Under the pieces are notes generated by a model. The model was not told the DNA's origin. It ran no database searches and saw nothing but the letters and a program-made list of their open reading frames with translations. From Favolaschia claudopus (lineage: Eukaryota > Basidiomycota > Agaricomycetes > Agaricales > Mycenaceae): 64,000 bases of DNA. Made by a program: the position numbers and the translations under genes. Positions 21,859 to 32,412 of the stretch are shown in pieces (within the stretch, counting starts at the first letter, position 1; the number at the start of each line of letters is the position of its first letter). Where the stretch lies: contig JAWWNJ010000106.1 in the NCBI GenBank assembly GCA_037176885.1, forward strand, positions 186,001 through 250,000. The letters are read 5' to 3'.

Positions 21859-23427
21859 ATGGCTGACCCAAATGCACAAAACGCTCAAAACCCTAGGGTT
21901 GCGAGCTTTAAAATTCCTTATGCTTGGGACCCAAACGCTCCCAAGTTCACCACGGATGACTATGAGGACCTAAAAACCTTCGTAGATCATGTTGGGCAAA
22001 TCTTCGAGTTGGCTGGTATCACTACCGACCAATCACGAAAAGAGCATTTGACCAATTACCTTGGTGCAAAGAAGAAGGAGCAGTGGAGAGCACTGCCGGA
22101 GTACACTACAGGGACTTATGATGATTTCCTGAAGACGGTGTATAAGAGTTACCCTGAGATTAATACGGACCGCACCGGTACTGTTGAAAATCTTAAGAAG
22201 CTCTGTAAACGTAATAAAGGGATTACCGTTTACGAGGAGGGAAAACTTCGTCGATTTGGAATCGAATACTACACCGAAGTCAAAAAGTTGTATACCGAGC
22301 CTGCGTTGTTAACCAACCAGGTTGCGTGTAAGCAGTACTTAGAGACTCTGGATGTAGGATTCAAAAACACGCTCGAGATAGCAATCGCGAACTCTGTCTT
22401 GATGAGGGCACAGTTCCCGAATCTCGGAGGAACGGCCGCGGCAGCAGCAGACGCGACAGCTGCGGGTGATTCCAGAAAGGAAGATCCCATTAAGCTCCCA
22501 GAGCTTATAAAATTGGCAGAGACTCTAGCTGCTAATCAGCATGAGTCCCCTAGTGTTGTGATTGAACAGGAACCGAAAGTGGTTCCTGGGACCAACTTAG
22601 GACTGCCTAGGATTTTAGTAAAATCCGAACCCTTTGAGGAGAAGTTCGAGACTATGGAAGGCGCCATAGCTCAGTTGCGGGACCAGCATGTCTTGACTCA
22701 AAGAACGTACGAAGAGAGGCACAATGAAATGATGAAAACTATGCAGCAGTTCATGAGAGATCCTCCTCCGCACTTCAGTCGTGATAGGGACCGCGATCGC
22801 GATTACAATCGCTCGAGCTTCGCTTACAACTCCCAAGGGCCTAGCCAAAAGCCCTCTGGTCAAGATAGATCAGAGAAGAGAAGCGAAAGAGATTGCTTCT
22901 ATTGCGAAGAGCCCGGTCACTACTCTCGCGAATGCCCCTACAAAGACGAGCATATCCAAAAAGGATATTTGACCGTCGAAGGAGGAAAGCATAAGCTCGG
23001 AGATGGCGGCTGGATTCCTTCGGGAAGTGGGACTCAGAAAACCAGAGTTGAAAACTACTGGAAGAATAAGTCCGCCAGTCAGAACTGGAATACAGTTGAC
23101 AGTTATTACAACGGCGAGACGGAAGGGCCTTCTTATGACCCGGAACTCCAAGCCGACGAAATTAAGTCGCTGAAAGTAAAACTCAGAAGAGCTGAGCAAT
23201 ACAATCTAGTTCAACAACAACAACAAGTGGTTCATCCCACTTATATGGCTCAGATGCAACCTGTCGCGACTGCTCAACCAGTCGTTGGGCAAGCGGAAGT
23301 GAATAATGTTGTTCACACCTTATTAATGAGGGGTCTCAGCATGTCGGATCCGCAAACCCAGGAGCAGTTTGTTGCAGCCACCAGGAATAATGCTAGACAG
23401 GGTGGTGGCACTCCGCCAAATTTCTAA
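21859..23427 (+). CDS. gag: Gag (element 2), 522 aa from first ATG
   Basis: Capsid/nucleocapsid precursor of the retrotransposon. After the first ATG (21859, MADPNAQ) comes an alpha-helical gag-like region with the usual Trp and Tyr positions (KKKEQWRALPEYTTGTYDDF), then a Ser/Arg-rich stretch and one CCHC knuckle (CFYCEEPGHYSREC) for RNA packaging. The C-terminus is Gln-rich. The frame is open without ATG for 115 codons upstream (from 21514), carrying basic runs such as PRKKKR; see findings. The stop at 23425-23427 is followed 11 nt later by the ATG of the protease ORF. Confidence 0.92.
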   Translation: MADPNAQNAQNPRVASFKIPYAWDPNAPKFTTDDYEDLKTFVDHVGQIFELAGITTDQSRKEHLTNYLGAKKKEQWRALPEYTTGTYDDFLKTVYKSYPEINTDRTGTVENLKKLCKRNKGITVYEEGKLRRFGIEYYTEVKKLYTEPALLTNQVACKQYLETLDVGFKNTLEIAIANSVLMRAQFPNLGGTAAAAADATAAGDSRKEDPIKLPELIKLAETLAANQHESPSVVIEQEPKVVPGTNLGLPRILVKSEPFEEKFETMEGAIAQLRDQHVLTQRTYEERHNEMMKTMQQFMRDPPPHFSRDRDRDRDYNRSSFAYNSQGPSQKPSGQDRSEKRSERDCFYCEEPGHYSRECPYKDEHIQKGYLTVEGGKHKLGDGGWIPSGSGTQKTRVENYWKNKSASQNWNTVDSYYNGETEGPSYDPELQADEIKSLKVKLRRAEQYNLVQQQQQVVHPTYMAQMQPVATAQPVVGQAEVNNVVHTLLMRGLSMSDPQTQEQFVAATRNNARQGGGTPPNF

Positions 23428-23438
23428 GTAGTCCAGGG

Positions 23439-24656
23439 ATGGAGGCGAAGTCGCGGACTAAGAACTTAGAAAAGCCTCCTGAGGACCGTAATACTAGAAT
23501 CACCGCGGACAGCAGTCCTGATTGGAGAGCAAAGCCTGGAGAAGAGGCAGATAATTCTCAGAAGACTGAGAGGGTTGAAACGCGCCCGAGGCGAGAAATC
23601 GCGATAGGTGTCGAACTGCCTTACCGAAAGGTAAACCCGGTGGTTAATCGGCAAGCGGACCAACCAGAGGTTGTAGAAGTAAGGGCTGATTCTCAAGAGG
23701 AGAAGGCCTACCAATTGAAAGCACCTGTGCAGAAGGATGGCCTTGGGAGGGCTGTCGCGAATAAAATTTTGAACTCGGAAATTACTCTGGGTGTCAAAGA
23801 ATTGGCTGGTGTGTCGCCTGAAGTGAGAGAAACTCTTCGGAGGGACTTCACCAAGGTTAGACGAACCAAGGCCCCTGGAGCGAAGCAAGTAATGTTCGAA
23901 GAAGAGATTTCGGACTTACCGTTCCAAGATGATGATGAGGATGAACTGGAGTATGACGCACTCGATCTGGATGACCTTCCGGGGGTGTCTTCAGTCTTCG
24001 TTAGCACGATTGACACGGAGGATATGCCTGTGGGGGCAGTCGCGATACCTGACCCTTACCTTCAATATCTGGAATCCTTAGGACCGGATGAGAAGCCTAG
24101 GCAGGTCTATGACCATAGAAGCGCGGCTGTTGGGAGAGACTCAGCTGATCTCAGAACGGTGTCTCCATCCATTAATAAACAAGGACGCGTTGAATGCGTC
24201 TTGGACTCAGGATCCCAAATCGTATCTATGTCGCTAGAACAAGCGGTAGAGTCGAAATTAACTTGGGACCCGGATGTTCGCGTTTGGATGCAGAGTGCCA
24301 ATAATTCTGTAGAGAGAGCAGTTGGCTTGGCCAGGAATGTCCCATTCAAATTTGGAGACATGACTGTGTACTTGCAGGTTCATATCATTAAAGGACCAGC
24401 GTACAAAGTACTTTTGGGAAGGCCTTTCGAGGTTCTAACTGAATGCCAGGTTAATAATCATAAGGATGAGTCCCAGACCATCACCATCAAAGATCCTAAT
24501 ACGGGAAAACGTTGTACAATCACTACAACTAAGAGGAGGCGTGAAAGCGACCAATCGCGAAAGCCCTCTGTAACCGTTGAGGAGGAAGATGGGAGTCCGG
24601 AAAAGACTGCTGACCCAGAAGCAAAGCAGGGTTTTCGCCAAGCTTCGAGGACTTAA
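23439..24656 (+). CDS. Protease ORF (element 2), 405 aa
   Basis: Separate ORF between gag and pol. The aspartic protease is in its second half: active-site motif VLDSGSQIVS and the distal strand YKVLLGRPFEVL, as in retropepsins. The N-terminal ~230 residues are charged with an acidic middle and no recognised domain. Its stop and the pol start overlap as TAATG (24654-24658), which points to stop-start reinitiation rather than frameshifting. Cleaves the Gag and Pol precursors by family knowledge. Confidence 0.9.
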   Translation: MEAKSRTKNLEKPPEDRNTRITADSSPDWRAKPGEEADNSQKTERVETRPRREIAIGVELPYRKVNPVVNRQADQPEVVEVRADSQEEKAYQLKAPVQKDGLGRAVANKILNSEITLGVKELAGVSPEVRETLRRDFTKVRRTKAPGAKQVMFEEEISDLPFQDDDEDELEYDALDLDDLPGVSSVFVSTIDTEDMPVGAVAIPDPYLQYLESLGPDEKPRQVYDHRSAAVGRDSADLRTVSPSINKQGRVECVLDSGSQIVSMSLEQAVESKLTWDPDVRVWMQSANNSVERAVGLARNVPFKFGDMTVYLQVHIIKGPAYKVLLGRPFEVLTECQVNNHKDESQTITIKDPNTGKRCTITTTKRRRESDQSRKPSVTVEEEDGSPEKTADPEAKQGFRQASRT

Positions 24657-27600
24657 TGCAGTTGCACGAACGAGGAGAGTTGGCGTTAAAATTTGGCTTT
24701 AATGAAAGCAAAGAGTTGGAGATTGAGGGTTATTATAAGCCGAAAGGGTTGGCTTTCACTGAAACAGAGGTGTTAGAGGCGTATGTGGCAGCCTCGAAGG
24801 AATCGCGAAATATCCGGAAGGATAAGAAGGCGAGAGTGCTCTTCAATGAGTTTCGCGAAAAGTCTAAGAAGACGCCAGTGAAGAGGAAGAAGTACGGAGT
24901 CTTCACTTGGAGTGTGGCGGATGGTCCGATTAAGGAAGGCGAAGAGGAGGGACCAGCAGAAGAAAAGAAATTCTGTCCTCCCGAGCCCTTGTACACCAGA
25001 AGAGAGGTCCGGACAACTCATGTCCTAACTCAAGGAGTACATTGCCCTTGTTGTGACTCTGCCGAGTTTATTCATCCGACTCTAAGTCAAGAGATTTCAG
25101 AGGAGGAACCTATCGCGACAGGTGAAGAGGATCCTGTATCGGTGTTTGCGGGGAAGAAGTACAAACCTGTTGGACTTAAAGTGAGGCCTGTGTATACGGA
25201 GCTTCCTGAACAGTTCAGAATTAAAAGGGAAATTACTGGTGACCCTCTCGCAGAAATGCCTGAGCTAAATCCTACTCCCGAGGACTTCAAACCCACTGGC
25301 AGATATACCGAAGAGCGAAAGAAAGTAATAGACGAACTGCACGATGGCGATTTTCTCTGGCCTGAAGAGCGAAAATTAATGCATGATTTCATGATGAGGC
25401 AGGAAGCTGCATTCGCTTGGGATGACTCCGAGAGAGGGAGCTTCAGACACGATTTCTTCCCACCAGTTGAGTTTCCGGTTGTGGAACACGAGACTTGGGT
25501 CGAACGAAGCATACCTATCCCGAGAGGTCAATTAGAGGAATTTTGCAAAGTTATTAAGAAGAAGATAGACGCAGGAGTCTATGAACCTTCTAATGCTTCT
25601 TACCGAAGTAAGTTCTTCGGTGTTGTGAAGAAAGACGGCAAGAGTATCCGTCTGGTTCATGCCTTAGAGCCTCTGAACGCAGTCACGATAGCTCATTCTG
25701 GAGTTCCTCCGGCTACGGATGAACTCGCGAACCACTTTGCTGGGAGAGCTTGTGGTGGAAGCCTGGATTTGTACTCCGGTTATGATCACAGAGACATAGC
25801 GGAAGGGTCAAGAGACTATACTACCTTTCAGACGCCTTACGGCGCTCTAAGATTAGTTAAACTTCCTCAAGGATGGACAAATTCGGTGCCTATCTTTCAC
25901 GACGATGTCACCTTTATTCTCCGAGACGAGATTCCTCACGTTACCATCCCTTATATTGATGATGTTCCTATAAGAGGACCCGGGACGCGATATCAAAAGG
26001 CAGATGGTACTTACGAGACCATTCGCGATAACAAAGGAATCAGGAGATTTATATGGGAACACTTCATGAATTTGAACAGAGTAGTTCAAAGGATTAAGTA
26101 TTGCGGAGGAACGTTTTCTGGAGCCAAGTCTGTGCTTTGTTGGGATGTATTCCCAGTAGTCGGACATATCTGCTCGTACGAAGGCCGCCGTCCCAGTACT
26201 GACCGCATTGGAGTTATTGTGCGGTGGGGACCCTTGAGGGATGTCTCAGGAGTCAGACAGTTCTTGGGAACCGTTGGTGTGCTTAGAATGTTTATACCAA
26301 AGTATGGGGACATATGCAGACCAATACAGAAATTGTGTAGAAACGACGAAGAGTTCGTTTGGGGTCCAGAGCAAGAGGAAGCGATGGAGGCACTAAAGAC
26401 AGCAATCAAGAATTGTCCTGCCTTAAGGCCGCTCAATTATGATTGGGACACGGACATAGTCCTCGCAGTCGATACTTCTTGGATGGCAGTAGGCATCCAG
26501 ATATATCAAATAGATATTATCGACAAGTTGAAGAAGCACTACGCGAAGTTCGCGTCGATCACTCTCAATAGAAGAGAGTCCCGCTTCTCTCAACCAAAGC
26601 GAGAACTGTACGGATTAAAGAGAGCACTGGAGGCCATGCAATATTGGCTTCTAGGATGTCGAAGACTAGTAGTCGAGACTGATGCTCTCTACATCAAAGG
26701 AATGTTGAACAACCCAGGAATGGGTCCCAACGCTACTATAAATCGTTGGATTGAACAAATCCTTATGTTCCACTTCAAATTGAAGCATGTCAAGGGAGCT
26801 ACTTTCCCTCCAGACGGCCTATCGCGAAGAGAACCTCAACCGGGAGACGAAGTCTACCCCAATAATGAGGACGGACTCGACGAAAATCCTATCCCGGAAA
26901 ACCACGAGGATTGGGACTACGTCAACCAGCAGCCATTAGATTTTGACGAGTTCAAAGATGAAATAGACGAAAGAGGCGGCTATTTACAGTCTATGGCTGG
27001 TACGGCGGGAAACTACAGCGATTTCGAAGAGGATTTAGCTGTCACGATAGGCCAAGAGTCGGTCGTTTCTGCACGGATACTTGAAGTCTACAAGCAAGAA
27101 GGGCTTGTAGTGCCTCAGTATGTCCAGATTATGGAACCCACAGAGCCTTTACTCCCAGGACAAGAGTTCAGGGATGATGTGGACAAACGAGAACCTTATC
27201 CAGAGGACCATCGTACAGGTGCGGGGATAGCGCAAGACGAGAGGATTGAAGTCCTGAAACTCTGGTTCAAGGACCCCTTAGTCAGACCTGCTGGGATGGA
27301 GGATAAAGAGTTCAAGAGGTTCTTGAAATTCGCCAGATATTTCTTCTTGACGAAAGAAGGGAAGCTATATCGAAAGGGCGAAGGTTCCATGCACAAGTTA
27401 GTTGTCGCGAAAGACCATCGGATGTATATGATGAGAGCTTCGCACAACTCTCTTGGCCATAAAGGCATCTACGCAACCAAGTCTCTTATAGAACTTAGGT
27501 TTTGGTGGCCCGAAATGGAGCGAGACATAAAGTGGTTCATTGGCACCTGTAAGCTATGCCAGCACAGGCAGACTACTTTGCTACGAATCCCTCCTACGCC

Positions 27601-28804
27601 CACACATACGCCAAGTCTCTTCCAAAAGATTCATGCAGATGCTATGGTAATGGGAGCAATCTCGAATGGTTATCGAAGCGTTGTTGCGGCCAGAGATGCG
27701 CTATCACGATACGTCGAAGGGCGACCTATCAAGTCCGAAAACGCGGAGGCTATTGGCAAATTCTTGCTAGAGGACATCATCTGTCGATGGGGCTGTCCGG
27801 AGACAATTGTCACAGATAATGGACCTGCCTTTGTTGCTGCTTTGAAATGGTTAAGTGCGAAATATGGAATCAGAGGCATTAAGATCTCTCCGTATAACTC
27901 ACAAGCCAACGGAACAGTAGAAAGAGGGCATTGGGACATGAGGCAATCTCTGTACAAGGCTACCGGAGGAGATGTAAAGCGGTGGTTTTGGTTCTTCCAT
28001 CAAGTATTATGGGCAGATCGAATTACAGTACGCAGAGGAATGGGTTGTTCACCCTTCTTCGCAGTATCTGGAGCTCACCCTATACTTCCGTTGGACATAG
28101 AGGAAGCTACTTGGTTAGTAGAATATCCCGGAGAACCTATCACAACAGCTGAGTTAATTGGTTTACGAGCAAAAGCTCTCGCTAAACACTCTCAACACAT
28201 CGAGGAGATGAGAATTAGAGTGAGCGAGGAGAAGCGAAAGCTCGTAAGGAAGTATATTGATGCGCATAAGCACACAATAAAGGACTACAACTTCCAGCCA
28301 GGAGACTTGGTTCTCGCGAGAAATACTGAGACGGAGAAGTCTCTCAATAATAAAATGGATCCTAGATATTTAGGACCATACATTGTTATAAGGAGGACTA
28401 GGAATGGAGCCTATCTTCTATGTGAAATGGATGGATCTATGCTACAGAGTCGGATCGCTCAGTTTAGAGTGGTACCGTTTGAACAGCGCCAAAGAGTTGA
28501 ATTACCATCTAATATTCTCGACTTGATCGATTTATCGCGAGAAACGTTGGAAGACATGGTTAATGATGACTTAGAGGAAGATCCATTCGTTGGGAAGGAC
28601 CTACAATTTCACAAAGTCCACCTGAAGGCACCTGGAGTAATCGCGAAAGGTACCGATAGCGATGAAGACGACTCAGAGAGCGATGATGAAGAGAGCGAAG
28701 AAGCTCCTGACTTGGACTTGGACGAAATCAGGAAGGAGATATCTTATAAGGATGCTCCGAGGCGTTCCACTCGAGTTAAAATCGCAAAAACTGGGTCGCA
28801 GTGA
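24656..28804 (+). CDS. pol: Pol (element 2): reverse transcriptase, RNase H, integrase, 1382 aa
   Basis: Order RT-RNase H-integrase, as in Ty3/gypsy. RT has the catalytic YIDD at residues 433-436 with the preceding LPQGWTNSVPIF block. RNase H shows DTSWMAVGI and ETDALYIKGML. The integrase has an HHCC finger (HNSLGHKG ... CKLCQ), catalytic D995, D1054 and E1089 (34 residues between the last two), then a GPY/F-type module (RYLGPYIVIRRT) and an acidic C-terminus ending in a basic tail; no chromodomain is evident. The whole ORF is uninterrupted. TCGCGA is scattered along it. The ATG overlaps the protease stop by one base. Confidence 0.95.
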   Translation: MQLHERGELALKFGFNESKELEIEGYYKPKGLAFTETEVLEAYVAASKESRNIRKDKKARVLFNEFREKSKKTPVKRKKYGVFTWSVADGPIKEGEEEGPAEEKKFCPPEPLYTRREVRTTHVLTQGVHCPCCDSAEFIHPTLSQEISEEEPIATGEEDPVSVFAGKKYKPVGLKVRPVYTELPEQFRIKREITGDPLAEMPELNPTPEDFKPTGRYTEERKKVIDELHDGDFLWPEERKLMHDFMMRQEAAFAWDDSERGSFRHDFFPPVEFPVVEHETWVERSIPIPRGQLEEFCKVIKKKIDAGVYEPSNASYRSKFFGVVKKDGKSIRLVHALEPLNAVTIAHSGVPPATDELANHFAGRACGGSLDLYSGYDHRDIAEGSRDYTTFQTPYGALRLVKLPQGWTNSVPIFHDDVTFILRDEIPHVTIPYIDDVPIRGPGTRYQKADGTYETIRDNKGIRRFIWEHFMNLNRVVQRIKYCGGTFSGAKSVLCWDVFPVVGHICSYEGRRPSTDRIGVIVRWGPLRDVSGVRQFLGTVGVLRMFIPKYGDICRPIQKLCRNDEEFVWGPEQEEAMEALKTAIKNCPALRPLNYDWDTDIVLAVDTSWMAVGIQIYQIDIIDKLKKHYAKFASITLNRRESRFSQPKRELYGLKRALEAMQYWLLGCRRLVVETDALYIKGMLNNPGMGPNATINRWIEQILMFHFKLKHVKGATFPPDGLSRREPQPGDEVYPNNEDGLDENPIPENHEDWDYVNQQPLDFDEFKDEIDERGGYLQSMAGTAGNYSDFEEDLAVTIGQESVVSARILEVYKQEGLVVPQYVQIMEPTEPLLPGQEFRDDVDKREPYPEDHRTGAGIAQDERIEVLKLWFKDPLVRPAGMEDKEFKRFLKFARYFFLTKEGKLYRKGEGSMHKLVVAKDHRMYMMRASHNSLGHKGIYATKSLIELRFWWPEMERDIKWFIGTCKLCQHRQTTLLRIPPTPTHTPSLFQKIHADAMVMGAISNGYRSVVAARDALSRYVEGRPIKSENAEAIGKFLLEDIICRWGCPETIVTDNGPAFVAALKWLSAKYGIRGIKISPYNSQANGTVERGHWDMRQSLYKATGGDVKRWFWFFHQVLWADRITVRRGMGCSPFFAVSGAHPILPLDIEEATWLVEYPGEPITTAELIGLRAKALAKHSQHIEEMRIRVSEEKRKLVRKYIDAHKHTIKDYNFQPGDLVLARNTETEKSLNNKMDPRYLGPYIVIRRTRNGAYLLCEMDGSMLQSRIAQFRVVPFEQRQRVELPSNILDLIDLSRETLEDMVNDDLEEDPFVGKDLQFHKVHLKAPGVIAKGTDSDEDDSESDDEESEEAPDLDLDEIRKEISYKDAPRRSTRVKIAKTGSQ

Positions 28805-28836
28805 TGATAATTGAACTCCGTCATAAAAGATTTAAC

Positions 28837-28869
28837 TGGGGACAGTTAAAATTTATGAAAAGGGGAGGA
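28837..28869 (+). other. Internal polypurine-tract copy just after pol (element 2)
   Basis: TGGGGACAGTTAAAATTTAT is followed by GAAAAGGGGAGG. The true tract next to the 3' LTR (about 50586-50615) reads TGGGGACACTCAATTTAT then GAAAAGGGGAGA. The pair brackets the accessory gene. It may be a relic of the old 3' end or a working central tract. Confidence 0.7.
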
Positions 28870-29260
28870 ATAGGTGCAATCGAGAATGATTGCGCGATAA
28901 TTGGAGAGAATGGACGGAGTTGAATTCTAAAAAGTCTTAGGATTCAGGCATTCGCGATTGGAGAAAACCTCATCGAGAGAGGCAGCGTTGATACAATTGA
29001 AGGGCAGTATATATATACAAATCGAGCCCGTGTATCGAAAAGTCCAAGAAACAATAGCTAAGACGAATATCAAAAGAAATCAACAGTACAGCAATATCGA
29101 GAGATATGTACAAAGATTTCGTGAGATACAAACGTTCAAAGCGATTGGGACGAGCGTCAATCCAAGCAGTAGCGAAGGTCCATCTGATAGCATGCAACAT
29201 ATAAAAATCTAGCTGAAAGAGTCAGTCAAGATAAGGGGAAATAGTAAGGAAGAACTTACT

Positions 29261-30611
29261 TCAAGCCCCGTCTCGAGAGGAACCTTCGACGAACTCACTG
29301 CGACTGGCCTCATCAGCAGCGATAGCTGCGTCGAGAGAGATCACCGCAGTGGCAGGCTCAGCAGTAGTGATAGCCTCCTCCCCAGGAGTTGGCTCAGCGG
29401 CCACCTCGAGCGAGACAGCACGAACGGGAGGAGCGTCCTCTTGCATAGGAGAAGGCTCCCTCGGAGCCTCCGCCTCGTCAGCCAAGACAACCCGTACCTC
29501 TTCCCCTTCACCATCTGCATCCTCGTCCATGGCCGACTGTCCCTGCGAGCCCTCGTACTGGGAATCATACTCGAGATAGTACTCGTCGGCACGAGAACCA
29601 TCGGGCATGTAAAACTCGCGTTCGGACTCGTCGCGAGCAGTCTCGAAAAGTTTGGAGTAGAACTCCACCTCCTTCTCCGCGACAGAAGTGATCCCAGGAA
29701 TGAGCTTGCCGTTGAAAGCCACCTTGGAACCATTCATGAGAGCCCGCAAATTGTTGCGCGCACGGAGAAGACGAGCATTCGCGAGTGCCACTTGACGATC
29801 GCAGAGGACCTGAGAGTAGTGGGCATCGCGAAGCTCGTTAAAAGCAGAATTCCAACCTGTAAAGGAGCGGGTCAGGACTGCGAGATAGAAAGAATACAAG
29901 GAGGCTTACTCTTGTCGGAGAAGACAGTAAGAGGCTCCAAGATGTTGATGACTTGGATATACTCGGGAATGGAGAAACTATCCGAGCATCGAGACATACC
30001 GCTCTGGACGCAGGCATCGCAGCGGGTATGCCCGTTTTGGCGTCGGCACTTGCGATTGCGAATCATGCAATTACCGCAGCCCAAAAGACGCTATCGCGAT
30101 TGCTCAGAATGGACAGGAGCGATGAATTAAATAGAGAACAACTTACCAGAACGCTGGTACCCTTGAGAAGGGCGGCTTGGAAGCTCTTGGGAAGGATCCC
30201 CAGACCTTCCTTCGCTGCACGGACATCGAATGTGGTCGGCTCGAAGCCTTCCGCCTCGTACGGGTCGTCCTTGTGAGCCTGTGAGGCACCGCGCGCAGTA
30301 CGAACTTCAGCAGGAACAGGGGTAGACACAACGGACTTGTCCTTGTCCTTACCCTTGCCCTTACTCTTTGAAGGCGAATGTGAGGTGGGGAGACCTCGGG
30401 CTCGCCGTCGCTAAGGCCGCTATCTTGTTCGTCCTCAGCAGCAGGCTTAGAGGCCTCCTCTTCAACGCGTTTACGCTTGGAGCGGGTGCGGGAGGCGATC
30501 TCCAACTCTTCAACGGTGACACCTGTAGCCGCAGCCTCAAGGTCGAGGCTGGGCTAAAACAAAAATAGTTAGAAGTGGGAAAACGAAGCTAAGACAAGAG
30601 TCTTACCTTGG
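29261..30611 (-). pseudogene. 3' part of the element 2 accessory gene (Zn2Cys6-like cluster), split by element 1
   Basis: Continues the gene at 48548-50218 beyond element 1. Exon 6 remainder 30611-30607, exon 7 30553-30147, exon 8 30090-29910, exon 9 29856-29261. Exon 8 carries C-x2-C-x6-C-x8-C-x2-C-x7-C (CGNCMIRNRKC ... CDAC ... C), an almost canonical Zn2Cys6 spacing with basic residues between Cys 2 and 3, followed by a helical stretch (dimerisation-like) and an acidic tail. Exon 7 has basic NLS-like text (RTRSKRKR; KGKGKDKDK) but a -1 frame change near 30360-30392, close to a run of four Cs. Both this shift and the 17.9 kb insertion disable the copy. Confidence 0.75.
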
Positions 30612-30615
30612 ACGC
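30612..30615. other. Target-site duplication ACGC of element 1 (left)
   Basis: ACGC precedes the left LTR and recurs at 48548-48551 after the right LTR. Counting it once restores exon 6 of the element 2 accessory gene in frame. Confidence 0.85.
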
Positions 30616-32412
30616 TGTAACGCTGACACTTGAATATATCAACTGAAGTGCTAAATATAGCGCAGCAGAGAATCTACCACCAAAATATATATATAACACA
30701 ATCAACCAACACACACAACACTACAACACAAATATCTCCACAAGATACACTCAAATGTCTCTCGAAGAGTTCGTGGGGTTCGATCCGAAATCCAGATGTC
30801 ACAGTGACGAGGATATAAGTCGACTTGCAAGTAAGAACCTTGCACAAAACACGCTCTCACACACCGTAGATGGAAGTGATTCCGTCCGCGGACCTTTCCT
30901 AAAAATAGGAACTATAAACGGTAGGATACAAGATACCCAACGCAGTTGAATATCAGGGCGAGATTGAAACAATGGCCACAGACAGTTTCCGCGGCAGAAT
31001 GCACAATTCTTATAGCGCCAGTTACGCTATAGACCTGAACCTCCAAATTCCAGGAACCTTTGACACTCCTTTATATAGCACAAGCCTTTCAGACGAGGAC
31101 TAATCAGATCTCTTCCGGTTATGCGCCAGCAGTCCCAACGCAATGCTTCAGCAGATGGACAGTTCCACTCTTCCTCAGACTCAGGGAGATACTAGTTCAC
31201 TCTCGAGCACACGTATCCTTACAATGAGATAGGCAGTCCGCGGGCAGTAGAGGCAGGCAGTTCCTAGCACACTAAGGCCACGACAAAGCTACTCGAAAGC
31301 AAAGCCTCCGCGGGTGAACACTCTCGAAACGATGCTTAGATTCACACTTGAACTGAACTTCAACACAATTTCTATTAAGACAAACGAGTAGACAATATCT
31401 TTATATATGCCTCTACGTTGCTGCCTGAGTTCACCAACGCTGTCCAGTAGACTGAGCGCGATGTCCTCCAGCTCAACGAGAATTACAGGTCCTTTTATAC
31501 TAATGCCAAGAAATACATCACATAAATAGTACAGAGTAAGCAATGTCGATCCAATTGAGTAGAGAGATGGTATATTGGTATTTGGGTGTCCCGGAGGACC
31601 TTCGGCAGCCTCTTGGCTTGTCGATCCAACGGTAGAAAGTCAGCAATTATGACTCCCACGGTTGAATCACTGAATGGCGGAAGCCCGCGGAACGCCATCA
31701 TTGGTGATCCCGTCAATCCGTCACTGGCGGCAACCCTTCCGTTGGTGCCATCAACGCCTCTAATAACTCCTAAGACTATTCTTGGGACATTCCAATTCAC
31801 TCGCAATATCACAGGCTCGTCTGTTGTCCAATTTATCAAGCCACCAAGTCATCCGCGCTGACTCCAGTATAGAAATAGATTTCTAATGAAGTTGCCGCAC
31901 TTGTTCGGCTTCAGCATCACATCATCAACTCTCCTGTCAAAGACCTCATGTCTTGCTATAACTCTGCCTTCTGATCCTAGCACCGGCATCTCCTGTATGA
32001 GATCCCTTTCCGCTGTTCCAGCTGTCTATTTATAGTCGGCAGCCCGCGGCATCTGGCCTTTGACTGATGTTGACTCTGATAGCCCCCGCGGCGCCTCCTA
32101 CATCCTTGTAGACCTTTGTCTAAGTCCGTAGTACACAAGTACTTGACTCTTCGTCACTCTTCTGAGGGTTCTGTTATGGAACAGATCCATAGTACTGCAG
32201 TAGGCTATTAATATAATGCCTTTCTCCTGTGATGGGTTTTACGGTCAACAGCTCGGAGCTCACTTTGACCCTCCTTAGTGTCACCAACAGAGGTACTGAC
32301 TTCCTATTGATAGTCGAGTAAGACTATAGTCGTGGCGGGTAGTTGGGTTGTTTAGGGCCGCACTTGACTTAAAATAGCCAGATATAACGCGCAAAAATGG
32401 CCAGTCGTTACA
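30616..32412 (-). repeat. 3' LTR of element 1 (1797 bp)
   Basis: Matches 46750-48547 apart from one indel that I saw. On the gag-pol strand it follows the tract AAGGGGAGA (complement of 32413-32421). The TATA box is the complement of 31491-31499. Seven CCGCGG sites at 30886, 30989, 31238, 31308, 31685, 32044 and 32086. Confidence 0.95.

Larger units (their letters stand above)
21126..30098. repeat. Dispersed TCGCGA hexamers of family II
   Basis: Positions read by eye in the left part of element 2: 21126, 21557, 22385, 22797, 22925, 23273, 23599, 23754, 24040, 24555, 24803, 24853, 25113, 25725, 26023, 26822, 27415, 28313, 28535, 28641, 28952, 29631, 29779, 29825 and 30093; five more at 48596-50502 and one in the right LTR. 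Often followed by AA. One (30093) is at a 3' splice site of the accessory gene. Confidence 0.85.

Noticed and set aside
24656..28804. Chromodomain at the integrase C-terminus
   Set aside because: After the GPY/F-like module the sequence becomes acidic and ends in a basic tail; no chromodomain aromatic cage pattern was seen.
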